Shown here piece after piece: positions 5,823-13,391 of a DNA stretch of 33,005 nt. The notes below the pieces were generated by a model. It was not told the DNA's origin, did not search any database, and saw only the letters and a list, made by a program, of their open reading frames with translations. The stretch lies in assembly GCA_001823095.1 (NCBI GenBank), contig MHTL01000013.1, positions 1 to 33,005 of the forward strand, written 5' to 3'. The position numbers were made by a program, and so were the translations under genes. This stretch comes from Candidatus Vogelbacteria bacterium RIFOXYD1_FULL_51_18 (GTDB lineage Bacteria > Patescibacteriota > Minisyncoccia > Phycocordibacterales > UBA9988). Position 1 is the stretch's first letter. Each line of letters begins with the position of its first letter.

Positions 5823-7949
5823 ATGCATCGTGACGGTCACACAGAGCGCCGGAAGGCTCTTGGGTTTGTATTAAAAGGCATTGCGCTTGCCGGCATTCTT
5901 TTTTTTGTAACAACGGGCATTTCCATCCTTTGGGCAGTCACCTTAGACATCCCTACCTTTGACTCATTCCAGGCGCGAGAGATTGCAGAATCAACCAAAA
6001 TATACGATCGGACAGAAAAAGTGGTGCTCTATGACATACACGGCAACGTGAAGCGCACCATCGTGCCAATCTCCGAGATTGCAGAGAATGCACAGGAGGC
6101 TACCATTGCCATTGAGGATGCAAAATTCTTTGAGCACAGCGGTATTGACCCCAAGGGCATCGCTCGGGCGTTTTTAGTCAATATAGGGTCCGGGTCGGTG
6201 CGTCAAGGAGGATCAACGATTACCCAGCAGGTAATTAAGATGACGATTCTCACCAACGACCGGAGTATTACCAGAAAGATTAAAGAAGCAGTCCTCGCAA
6301 TCAAGCTTGAGCGGTCTATGAGCAAGAACGATATCCTTGCGATTTACCTTAATGAGGCGCCCTACGGCGGCAGTATGTACGGGATTGAGGAAGCGTCACA
6401 GTCATTCTTCAGTAAAAGCGCGAAGGAGCTTACTCTCGCGGAATCGGCATATCTTGCGGCGCTCCCCCAAGCCCCCACTTACTATTCTCCCTATGGATCA
6501 CACCGCGACAAACTTGATGAAAGAAAAAATCTTGTCCTGCGGAGAATGCGTGAACTAGGGATGATTACTGAAGCGCAAGAGGCATCCGCACGCGCAGAGA
6601 GAGTCATCTTCCACCAGCGCGATGATGGAGGTATTAAGGCGCCGCATTTTGTTGATTATGTGCGTTCATATCTTGAAGAGAAGTATGGGAGAGAGACGAT
6701 TGAGCGCGAGGGTTATACTGTCATCACCACACTTGACTGGCGCCTGCAGGACCGCGCCCAGGAAATTGTGGCAAAACACGCGGCAGAAAATGAGATAAAC
6801 TTCAACGCGCGCAACGCAGGGTTGGTGGCTATTGACCCTAAGACGGGGCAAATTTGGGCAATGGTGGGTTCGCGCAACTATTTTGACAGGGAAAATGAGG
6901 GTAACTTTAATATCACTCTAGCACACCGCCAGCCAGGCTCGGCATTCAAGCCGTTTGCCTACGCAACCGCGTTTGCCAAAGGATTTACTCCTGACACGGT
7001 CATTTTTGACCTGCGCACAGAGTTTGACACTTCATGCAACCCAGACGGCACCCCGCGCGGAGAGGCCAGTTCATGCTATCACCCAGATAACTATGATGAA
7101 ATGTTCCGCGGTCCGGTAAGTATGAGGAATGCCTTGGCGCAATCCATCAACGTCCCATCGGTAAAAGTCATGTACCTCGCGGGTATTAGTGATTCAATCA
7201 AGACCGCAGAAACTATGGGGATTAAAAACTTGGGGAATCCGACTCAGTACGGCCTCTCTCTTGCCCTTGGCGGCGGCGAGGTATCCCTCCTTGAACTCAC
7301 CAGCGCCTACGGCGTTTTTGCAAATGAGGGGGCGCGAAATCAGCCCGCGTTCATTTTAAAAATAAAAGATTCTCGCGGCAGAACTATTGAGGAATTCAGA
7401 CAAAACCAGAGACAGGTTATCACGATCAACATTGCTCGGCAGATTACTGATGTGCTCTCCGATAATGTGGCGAGGACTCCTGCGTTTGGCGCACATTCAC
7501 CCCTCTATTTTCCCGGCTACGATGTTGCAGTCAAAACAGGAACGACGAATGATTACAGGGACGCATGGATTATCGGCTACTCCCCCACTATTTCAGCCGG
7601 CGCATGGGTCGGCAATAACGATAATACCCCCATGGAAAAGCGGGTAGCCCGCTACATCGTCGCTCCTTTGTGGAATGAATTTATGGCCCAAGCTCTCCAG
7701 ATTATCCCCCAAGAATCGTTTATAAAACCAGAACCAACCCCGCAAACAATCAAGTCTATACTGCGTGGAGTCTGGCAAGATGGCGGTATTCACTCTATCC
7801 TTTATTCTATTGATAAAAACAATCCTCTCGGCCCTGCGCCGAGAAACCCGGGAGACGACCCCCAATTCATTCTCTGGGAAACTCCGGTGCAACATTGGGC
7901 TCGGCTCCGCCAGTTTATTGCCCCGCAAGCAACTACAACCCCGCAATAG
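5823..7949 (+). CDS. Class A penicillin-binding protein (PBP1A-like)
   Basis: This bifunctional murein synthase polymerises glycan strands and cross-links peptides outside the membrane. In its 708 residues, a cytoplasmic N-terminus and one membrane segment (about 17-40) are followed by a GT51 glycosyltransferase domain (about 88-265) with IEDAKFFEHSGIDPKGI (catalytic E98) and RQGGSTITQQVIK. The transpeptidase domain has all three active-site motifs: SAFK (373-376), SIN (441-443) and KTGTT (571-575). Length is close to PBP1A/PonA proteins. The C-terminus is a proline-rich tail (PEPTPQTIKS...) with no obvious PASTA repeats. It implies the cell makes a true peptidoglycan wall. The last 17 bases overlap the convergent DciA-like gene. 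Confidence 0.94.
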   Translation: MHRDGHTERRKALGFVLKGIALAGILFFVTTGISILWAVTLDIPTFDSFQAREIAESTKIYDRTEKVVLYDIHGNVKRTIVPISEIAENAQEATIAIEDAKFFEHSGIDPKGIARAFLVNIGSGSVRQGGSTITQQVIKMTILTNDRSITRKIKEAVLAIKLERSMSKNDILAIYLNEAPYGGSMYGIEEASQSFFSKSAKELTLAESAYLAALPQAPTYYSPYGSHRDKLDERKNLVLRRMRELGMITEAQEASARAERVIFHQRDDGGIKAPHFVDYVRSYLEEKYGRETIEREGYTVITTLDWRLQDRAQEIVAKHAAENEINFNARNAGLVAIDPKTGQIWAMVGSRNYFDRENEGNFNITLAHRQPGSAFKPFAYATAFAKGFTPDTVIFDLRTEFDTSCNPDGTPRGEASSCYHPDNYDEMFRGPVSMRNALAQSINVPSVKVMYLAGISDSIKTAETMGIKNLGNPTQYGLSLALGGGEVSLLELTSAYGVFANEGARNQPAFILKIKDSRGRTIEEFRQNQRQVITINIARQITDVLSDNVARTPAFGAHSPLYFPGYDVAVKTGTTNDYRDAWIIGYSPTISAGAWVGNNDNTPMEKRVARYIVAPLWNEFMAQALQIIPQESFIKPEPTPQTIKSILRGVWQDGGIHSILYSIDKNNPLGPAPRNPGDDPQFILWETPVQHWARLRQFIAPQATTTPQ

Positions 7950-8190
7950 TGTAGTGTGTTGAGGTTTTCTTTTTAAGCTCGGCAATAAGGCTTGTTTTGT
8001 GTATATAGAGTTCACTCAAAATAGTCGAGTGAACTTTGAAATAAATTTTTGTGCCACGCAACTCTATGAATGCTTCGGGGATGTTGATATCGCTTATATT
8101 TTTAACAATAATCGCCACCACAGTTTTTATATTAGATTGCTCTCTGTGAGAATTGAAAAATCTTTCCAAATAATTGCCGATGGGGTTCAT
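7933..8190 (-). CDS. DciA/DUF721-like small protein
   Basis: DUF721 (DciA) proteins help load the replicative helicase in bacteria without DnaC/DnaI. The 85-residue product, MNPIGNYLERFF..., has the family-like middle IELRGTKIYFKVHSTILSELYIHKTSLIAELKKK, corresponding to the beta-strand then helix stretch that in DUF721 reads L.V...SS.WAQEL...K..LL. It begins 5 bases after dnaN ends, so it is co-transcribed with dnaA-dnaN, which fits a role at initiation. It is AT-rich like dnaN. Similarity is weak and from memory; a generic small protein cannot be excluded. Confidence 0.6.
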   Translation of the reverse strand: MNPIGNYLERFFNSHREQSNIKTVVAIIVKNISDINIPEAFIELRGTKIYFKVHSTILSELYIHKTSLIAELKKKTSTHYTIAGL

Positions 8191-8195
8191 ACTTT

Positions 8196-9293
8196 TTAAC
8201 GGTTCATAGGCATTACTAAATAAAGAAATGAGTTGTCTCCATCATCTTTAATGAGAAGTGGCTTTCCTTTCCCATTACAGCCGATCATTGTTGTTGAGCG
8301 TTTAAGAATTGGAAAAACTTCACTTAAATACCTTACATTTACATTCATTTCAACATCTTCGCCATCAATGAGTGATGAAATTTTTTCTGAATATTCCCCC
8401 TTCTCTGAATTTTGAGAGTGAACTTCAAAAACAGCCCCTTCTGAATGTATAGTGAGTTGGATTTGGTTTGTTTTGTCGCAAAAAATATGAGCTGATTTGA
8501 GCGTATTGTGAATATCTTTTTGCGGAGCCTTGATGGTTGTTGAGAAACTGCTGGGAATCAGCTGTGGGTAATCCGGGTAAACCCCATCAATAAGCCGCGA
8601 AGTAATGATGTATCCGCCACTCTCTAATAAGAGAAGTGATGGGGATGTGTATATACTCACTTGCTCTTCGGCATTCTCTAAAATACGCCCTATTTCTATA
8701 GCATTTTTAAATGGAATAATGATTTTTAATGAATCAGTCGAGTGTGAGTGGTTATATTTTTTTTCAGCCAAACGGAATCCATCTGTTGAAACAAAATATA
8801 ATTCTGATTCAAGTGTGTAAATATACACACTTGCAATCTCTGGTTTAATATCACTCACTGCGGAAGAGAAGACCACTGATTGGATTCCGGAGATAAAATT
8901 TTTTGATTCGAAAACAAATTCATTCTCTTTTGATGTTTTTGGCAGATTAGGATAATCATCACTGGAGATACATTTAATTACTGATGTGTATGTTGGAGTT
9001 GAAAGTGTAATATTTCCATTAAATTCCTCAAGAGTGACTATTTCATAAAGAGAATTATATAACACAGAGATGAGTAATTGTCCTGGAATCAACACACATC
9101 CTTCGTGTAAAATTTTTGCGGGGATACTCACTTCAACTCCAATATCAAGATTTGTCGCCCGAAGGAGTAATTTATTTTTATTTGTGCGAATATAAATAAA
9201 CGATAATGATGGAAGTGATAGATTTTTACCAGTTACACGGTCAAGGGTAATTAATATATTTTTTAATATCTCTCTCGAGCATTCGGCTTTCAT
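8196..9293 (-). CDS. dnaN: DNA polymerase III beta sliding clamp
   Basis: The homodimeric ring clamp tethers DNA polymerase III to DNA. At 365 residues with the usual opening (ECSREILKNILITLDRVTGKNLSLPSLSFIYIRTNKNKLLLRATNLDIGVEVSIPA), internal DGFRLAEKK and the end-of-protein LLIKDDGDNSFLYLVMPMNR, which matches the canonical C-terminal PMR motif. Its place beside dnaA and origin-like DNA supports the call. The coding sequence is much more AT-rich than the genes around 12-31 kb, with many Lys, Ile and Asn codons. The start at 9293 has no obvious Shine-Dalgarno sequence. Confidence 0.95.
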   Translation of the reverse strand: MKAECSREILKNILITLDRVTGKNLSLPSLSFIYIRTNKNKLLLRATNLDIGVEVSIPAKILHEGCVLIPGQLLISVLYNSLYEIVTLEEFNGNITLSTPTYTSVIKCISSDDYPNLPKTSKENEFVFESKNFISGIQSVVFSSAVSDIKPEIASVYIYTLESELYFVSTDGFRLAEKKYNHSHSTDSLKIIIPFKNAIEIGRILENAEEQVSIYTSPSLLLLESGGYIITSRLIDGVYPDYPQLIPSSFSTTIKAPQKDIHNTLKSAHIFCDKTNQIQLTIHSEGAVFEVHSQNSEKGEYSEKISSLIDGEDVEMNVNVRYLSEVFPILKRSTTMIGCNGKGKPLLIKDDGDNSFLYLVMPMNR

Positions 9294-9332
9294 AATAATT
9301 TATTCTTTATATAAGATTATTACTATTAGGTA

Positions 9333-9341
9333 TGTGGATAG
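9333..9341 (-). promoter_or_regulatory. DnaA box (8 of 9)
   Basis: The plus strand reads TGTGGATAG, the reverse of CTATCCACA, one mismatch from TTATCCACA. Dnan-proximal end of the spacer. Confidence 0.5.
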
Positions 9342-9404
9342 AGTGGATTAATTGATTTTCTTTTTAATTGAGTTGATTTTTTGAATATTTTTTTATGTAT
9401 GGAA

Positions 9405-9413
9405 TGTGGATAA
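9405..9413 (-). promoter_or_regulatory. DnaA box (perfect)
   Basis: The plus strand reads TGTGGATAA, the exact complement of TTATCCACA. It lies beside the T-rich candidate unwinding region. Confidence 0.65.
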
Positions 9414-9452
9414 TGTAATGGTTATTTTTTTATCTTTTTTATCTATTATTTT

Positions 9453-9461
9453 TTATCCACT
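9453..9461 (+). promoter_or_regulatory. DnaA box (8 of 9)
   Basis: TTATCCACT differs from the consensus at the last base only. It follows a run of T-rich sequence and is in the opposite orientation to the two boxes nearer dnaN. Confidence 0.5.
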
Positions 9462-9485
9462 TTATAGTATTGTATTATTCACTTT

Positions 9486-9494
9486 TTATACACA
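9486..9494 (+). promoter_or_regulatory. DnaA box (TTATNCACA type)
   Basis: TTATACACA fits the relaxed consensus TTATNCACA. It lies just after the dnaA stop codon. Confidence 0.5.
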
Positions 9495-9501
9495 CTATGT
9501 A

Positions 9502-10845
9502 TTAGTTATATAACAATAATCGTATCTGCTCGATTTCTTGGGTAACGAGGTTGTTTTGTTTTATTTCTCTTTTTATTTTTTCATACGCGTGCATTACTGT
9601 GGTATGGTCCCTCCCCCCAAGTTTCTGTCCAATGTATGGGTATGAGATATTGAAATCTTCTCGGAGGATATACATAATAATCTGTCTCGGCTTCACCACC
9701 TCTTTTCTTCTTGTTTTTTCACACAACACCCGTTCCTCAATATTATAAAATCCAGCGATGATTTTAAGGACATCTTTAATGGATATTGTTTTTTGAGGTT
9801 TAATAGTGTTTTTAATAAGATTTTTAACCTCTATAAGGTTTAAGTTTCTGTTTTTAAGCTGGCATTGGCAGACGATTGAGTTCAACGCGCCCTCAAGTTC
9901 ACGTATGTTTCCTTTAATTACAGACGCCACATACTCAATAACCTCATCAGAAGGCGTAAAATCACTGTTTTTTATTTTTGACTTCAGCACCGCCAGGCGT
10001 GATTCATAGTCAGGGGGCGCAATGTCAACCATCATCCCCCCCTCAAAACGGGACCGCAATCTCTCCTCAAGGTTGGGGATGTATTTTGGTATTTTGTCCG
10101 ATGAAAAAATAATCTGCTTATTTTGGTCATAAAGGCTGTTAAAAAGATGAAAAAGCTCTTCTTGCGACTTATCTTTATTTGCTATGAATTGGATATCATC
10201 CATAATAAACACATCATATTTTCGGTATTTCTCCTTAAATATATTTGCTTTATTATTTTGTATTGCGCTGACTACTTCAATAACAAACTTTTCAGAAGTG
10301 ATATAGTACACCTTTTTGTTTGGATGGAGCCGTTTAATACTGTTTCCTATTGCCTGGGTAATGTGTGTTTTCCCCAAGCCAGTTCCTCCATAGATATAGA
10401 GTGGATTGTAAACCACACCAGGCGATTTTATAATTGCCTGCCCGGCCGCATACGCCATCTCATTAAAAGGGCCTACGATAAAATTATCAAATATATACTT
10501 AGGATTCAGATTGTCATCTTTGTTTACATAGAGTTCGGTAAGCTCAAGTTGGTCTCTGAAAATCGGTTTTGAGAGCTGTTCTTCAAATTTAACTCGATCT
10601 CCTTTGGTGATAATATACTCAATTTGTTTAATATACTCGGCGTTATTGCGGAGCGCTTTTAACACAGAGAGGTGGTATTTATCGTAAAGCCAATCTTTTA
10701 CAAACGCGTTAGGCACTCCAAGATACACCGTGCCACTCTCTTGTTTTAAAATAGAAGTATTACGGAACCACGTTCCAAAATTTGCTTTTGAGACAGAAGT
10801 CTCTATTTCAGCAAGCGCGCTATCCCACAATTCTTTATTATCCAT
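9502..10845 (-). CDS. dnaA: Chromosomal replication initiator DnaA
   Basis: AAA+ initiator that binds DnaA boxes and melts the origin. The 447-residue protein has domain I (MDNKELWDSALAEIETSVSKANFGTWF), a short linker, AAA+ domain III with Walker A GGTGLGKT (153-160), Walker B-type VFIMDDIQF and RLRSRFEGG, and domain IV with the signature GGRDHTTVMHAYEKI. Full length. A sigma70-like promoter (TTGTGC-17-TATAAT) lies upstream with a 27-base leader, unlike most operon heads here, which lack leaders. No clear Shine-Dalgarno sequence precedes the ATG. dnaN and the DciA-like gene follow across the presumed origin. Confidence 0.97.
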   Translation of the reverse strand: MDNKELWDSALAEIETSVSKANFGTWFRNTSILKQESGTVYLGVPNAFVKDWLYDKYHLSVLKALRNNAEYIKQIEYIITKGDRVKFEEQLSKPIFRDQLELTELYVNKDDNLNPKYIFDNFIVGPFNEMAYAAGQAIIKSPGVVYNPLYIYGGTGLGKTHITQAIGNSIKRLHPNKKVYYITSEKFVIEVVSAIQNNKANIFKEKYRKYDVFIMDDIQFIANKDKSQEELFHLFNSLYDQNKQIIFSSDKIPKYIPNLEERLRSRFEGGMMVDIAPPDYESRLAVLKSKIKNSDFTPSDEVIEYVASVIKGNIRELEGALNSIVCQCQLKNRNLNLIEVKNLIKNTIKPQKTISIKDVLKIIAGFYNIEERVLCEKTRRKEVVKPRQIIMYILREDFNISYPYIGQKLGGRDHTTVMHAYEKIKREIKQNNLVTQEIEQIRLLLYN

Positions 10846-10871
10846 AAAAACAACGTTTCTTTTATTAAGCG

Positions 10872-10900
10872 ATTATAGTCTTCTCGCGCGCAAAGCACAA
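10872..10900 (-). promoter_or_regulatory. Sigma70-type promoter of dnaA
   Basis: On the minus strand TTGTGC (10900-10895), a 17-base spacer and TATAAT (10877-10872) form a near-consensus promoter. The -10 ends 26 bases before the dnaA ATG, so this transcript should carry a short leader. It is the one head promoter in the window with a good -35. Confidence 0.65.
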
Positions 10901-10933
10901 ACTATTACAGGTTGTTTATAAGGAGTGGATTTC

Positions 10934-10942
10934 TGTGGATAA
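10934..10942 (-). promoter_or_regulatory. Perfect DnaA box at the rpmH promoter
   Basis: The plus strand reads TGTGGATAA, the complement of TTATCCACA, ending 3 bases before the TGcTATGCT motif of rpmH. It lies in the dnaA-rpmH divergent spacer and could let DnaA regulate rpmH and its own gene. Confidence 0.55.
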
Positions 10943-10945
10943 CTA

Positions 10946-10954
10946 TGCTATGCT
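10946..10954 (+). promoter_or_regulatory. Extended -10 promoter of rpmH-rnpA-yidC
   Basis: TGcTATGCT is followed by six bases (cttttt) and the rpmH ATG at 10961. A second TATGCT overlaps it upstream (10944-10949). The six-base gap predicts a leaderless mRNA. Confidence 0.6.
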
Positions 10955-10960
10955 CTTTTT

Positions 10961-11095
10961 ATGTCGTTTACCTATCAACCAAAGAAGCGAAAGAGGCAAA
11001 AAACACATGGGTATCTGTCACGGACAAAAACTTCATCGGGGAAGCGCGTAATTTTAAGGAGAATGAGGAAGGGTCGCCAGAGGCTGGCGGTGTAG
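10961..11095 (+). CDS. rpmH: 50S ribosomal protein L34
   Basis: Too short for the ORF track. The frame ATG 10961 to TAG 11093-11095 encodes 44 residues, [44 protein letters not shown]. This is the L34 pattern: an N-terminal TYQPKKRKR, the HG.L.R..T..G..V...RR.KGR..L.V core and heavy basic content. It heads the classical rpmH-rnpA-yidC cluster opposite dnaA. rnpA starts 9 bases later. Confidence 0.95.
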   Translation: MSFTYQPKKRKRQKTHGYLSRTKTSSGKRVILRRMRKGRQRLAV

Positions 11096-11104
11096 CTTTT
11101 TACC

Positions 11105-11440
11105 ATGCTTTCTAAAAAAAACCGGCTACGCAGAGCCGATTTTTCTGTGAGACGGGCATGGAATACATATCGAGATAAAATCCTTACTTTACGGGTTTCT
11201 AAGACAGAAGGCCCCAATAAAACATCAGTTATCATTCCTAAATCTGTCGTAAAAAGCGCGGTAGAGCGGCACTCTATCAAGCGTCTGATCTATATATGTG
11301 TTGAGAAACATCCCGTCAATAAAATGTCGGGCTTTGTTTTTGTATTTCGACTCACCACACTCCCTACAAGCCCTTTTGCCGAACAGATACGGATGAGTTC
11401 CAGAAAACTCATCAACGAAGCGCATTGTATGCTAAGGTAA
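11105..11440 (+). CDS. rnpA: Ribonuclease P protein component
   Basis: RnpA is the protein cofactor of RNase P, which matures tRNA 5' ends. The 111-residue, basic protein opens MLSKKNRLRRADFSV and keeps the core TSVIIPKSVVKSAVERHSIKR, equivalent to the usual .V.KKV.KSAVVRN..RR RNA-binding RNR-type helix; here the N of the RN pair is replaced by H (ERHSIKR), a divergent form. Its position between rpmH and yidC is decisive. The catalytic RNA gene (rnpB) was not seen in the window. Confidence 0.88.
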   Translation: MLSKKNRLRRADFSVRRAWNTYRDKILTLRVSKTEGPNKTSVIIPKSVVKSAVERHSIKRLIYICVEKHPVNKMSGFVFVFRLTTLPTSPFAEQIRMSSRKLINEAHCMLR

Positions 11441-11446
11441 TACGGT

Positions 11447-12172
11447 ATGTTCCAGACATTTATTTCAGAACCTCTCTATAATGCGCTGGTCTTTATTACC
11501 GGTATGCTCCCCGGAAATAATATCGGTCTCTCTATCATCATTCTTACCATCCTAATAAAGGTTCTCCTCATCCCACTGCAGAATCGAGCGCTTACCACAC
11601 AGCGGGAAATAAAAAAAATAGAGCCGGAATTGAAGAGAATAAAGAAAGAGTGCGCAGGAAATAAGGAGCTTGAGGCTCGGAAGGTTATGGGGCTCTACCG
11701 GGAGCATAACGTCAATCCCTTTGCGGGGTTTGCGGTCATTTTAATCCAAATCCCAATCTTTATAGGGCTTTTTCTGGTATTCCGCGAGGGGTTAGAATCT
11801 GTGCGCTTTACCTTGTATCCTTTTGTACAGGTGCCCTCACATGTAAATCCTATCTTTTTTGGAGTTGACCTGGGGATGAGGAGTATTGTGTTTGCGGTAG
11901 GAATTGCAATTACCCAGTTTATCCAAACGTACATCTCCATTCCTCCCCCCTCACCCCGCGAGAACAATTCCTCCTTTGCTGATGATTTTAGCAGGAGTCT
12001 TAGCTTCCAAATGAAATACATCATGCCAATTGTCCTTGGAGTTGTGTCGGCAGGGCTCCCGGCGGCTGTTTCGGTCTATTGGCTTACGAGCACAGTCTTT
12101 TCAATTATATATGAATTGTGGTACCGTCGTTTACACCCGTCCGGCGGGTTACAGGTCAGTCAGGCGAAGTGA
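11447..12172 (+). CDS. yidC: YidC/Oxa1-family membrane protein insertase
   Basis: Inserts and folds membrane proteins, alone or with Sec. The 241-residue form is the short, Gram-positive-like type without the periplasmic P1 domain. Visible are hydrophobic segments at about 12-45, 92-112, 140-165 and 193-225, a charged hairpin (REIKKIEPELKRIKKE) and the motif NPFAGFAVILIQIPIFIGLF, close to the family NP...G.LP.L.Q.P.F..L. The C-terminus PSGGLQVSQAK runs 24 bases into the 3' end of a convergent gene. There is no jag/khpB gene next to it, unlike many Firmicutes. A leading lipobox is absent. Confidence 0.93.
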   Translation: MFQTFISEPLYNALVFITGMLPGNNIGLSIIILTILIKVLLIPLQNRALTTQREIKKIEPELKRIKKECAGNKELEARKVMGLYREHNVNPFAGFAVILIQIPIFIGLFLVFREGLESVRFTLYPFVQVPSHVNPIFFGVDLGMRSIVFAVGIAITQFIQTYISIPPPSPRENNSSFADDFSRSLSFQMKYIMPIVLGVVSAGLPAAVSVYWLTSTVFSIIYELWYRRLHPSGGLQVSQAK

Positions 12173-13390
12173 CCACAAAGTCTGCGAAGATTTCTCAATG
12201 TAGAAGAGCAGAGTCTCTCCTGAATCAAGGTTCAAAGAGAGCGCTTCTCCACGGGTGCCGCCAGCAAGCCTGGGGTTCCAAAGGATATCACTTTCTCCTG
12301 TTTTTACGTTAAACTTCCATATTTTTGTCTCTGTGGAGACTTCCCCACGGTACCAACTGTCGGGGAATTCTGCAGTAGGGAGCGCGTCGGGGACAGAACA
12401 ATAGAGAGTGTTTGCAATCTTTTTTGACCACATACATGAGGTGGGGGGCACTTGGAATGAGAGGGGAGTTATGTCTCCCGTTTTGATTGTATACAAGAAG
12501 AGATTGAACCCGCTCTTGTCTCTACTCTCCGCAAAGACAAATTGTGAAGCATTTGGATGTATTAGCGCAGTGAGCCCCGGGATATTGCCCATAGCTCGTG
12601 TAGATGCCCCGGTCTGGCTATTGATGAGCAAGAGGACGCCTCGTGCCTGTGAAGAACCCTTCGTTTCCAGCGCAAGAGTGCCCTCTGACGGCCAGGAAAC
12701 ATTCCATTCGTTAAGTGGTGAACGGAAGAGCTCCCGCTTCTTCCCAGAGGCAAAATCAGTGATGTAGAGAATACCCCCCATCTTCCCTCTTACCACGGTG
12801 GCGTAACGGTCTTTTTTGGGGGAGAGCGCGATACTTACAATAGAGTCGCTTATAAATGTCCCAACCTCCACATTTGTGCTTGCAGTGACGCTCTTTTTGA
12901 TTGTTTGGATATACGTCTGGGCTCCAGAGTTCCCCTCATAGCGGGAGATAATATAGTAGTTGCTTTTTGTCTCTCCTACATACGCTTCTTGTATGCCCAC
13001 CATAGTGCTATTAGAGAGTTTATCAACGGTGCCGCTTGCGATATTCATGCGGTACACATGGCCAGTACTCTTATCAACAGCGACGACGGTCGTGCTTGTA
13101 GCTCCGCCAAAGATACCGAACCCGGCAATGGGGTTTGATGCGAGCTCCCATGCCCGCACACCACCCCCGGTTGAAATAACACCAAGGGTGCTGGTCGCCG
13201 TACTTGTTCCCACCACTGTCTCTCCTAACCCCTCCCCTATTGGGAAAAGCGGCTCCGTTGACGTGGCTATTATTGGTTCAGCCGGCTCGGCAGGCTCATA
13301 GAAGAGGGTGTACCAAATAAGCCCTCCTCCTACAGAGAGAAGGATAACGATGACGGCTCCGAATGTGATTTTAGTGATTAGTGAAGACAT
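12149..13390 (-). CDS. Membrane-anchored beta-propeller-like protein, last gene of the T4SS operon
   Basis: 413 residues with an N-terminal membrane segment (about 8-29) then a Pro/Ala/Thr-rich linker (EPAEPAEPIIATSTEP) and a C-terminal part of repeated beta-strand blades resembling TolB/WD40-type propellers: VVAVDKSTGHVYRMNIASG, IALSPKKDRYATVVRG, LLLINSQTGASTRAMG, ALIHPNASQFVFAESRD. It is probably a surface or wall-facing protein. The start 13390 abuts the pilin-peptidase gene (stop 13392), so it ends the T4SS operon. Partner or structural role in the secretion apparatus is inferred from position only. I see no catalytic motif. Confidence 0.75.
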   Translation of the reverse strand: MSSLITKITFGAVIVILLSVGGGLIWYTLFYEPAEPAEPIIATSTEPLFPIGEGLGETVVGTSTATSTLGVISTGGGVRAWELASNPIAGFGIFGGATSTTVVAVDKSTGHVYRMNIASGTVDKLSNSTMVGIQEAYVGETKSNYYIISRYEGNSGAQTYIQTIKKSVTASTNVEVGTFISDSIVSIALSPKKDRYATVVRGKMGGILYITDFASGKKRELFRSPLNEWNVSWPSEGTLALETKGSSQARGVLLLINSQTGASTRAMGNIPGLTALIHPNASQFVFAESRDKSGFNLFLYTIKTGDITPLSFQVPPTSCMWSKKIANTLYCSVPDALPTAEFPDSWYRGEVSTETKIWKFNVKTGESDILWNPRLAGGTRGEALSLNLDSGETLLFYIEKSSQTLWSLRLTDL

Positions 13391-13391
13391 G

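Larger units (their letters stand above)
9294..9501. other. Probable replication origin (oriC) between dnaA and dnaN
   Basis: This 208-base AT-rich spacer carries several DnaA-box-like sites: TGTGGATAG (9333-9341, 8/9), TGTGGATAA (9405-9413, exact), TTATCCACT (9453-9461, 8/9) and TTATACACA (9486-9494, fits TTATNCACA). Between the boxes are T-rich tracts (about 9420-9455) that could be the unwinding element. The dnaA-oriC-dnaN arrangement is a classical origin layout, and genes diverge from it (rpmH-rnpA-yidC on plus, dnaA-dnaN on minus). Origin function is inferred. Confidence 0.7.

Noticed and set aside
9294-9501. T-rich tracts as an intrinsic terminator of dnaA
   Set aside because: No GC-rich hairpin precedes them; origin unwinding element is a better fit.
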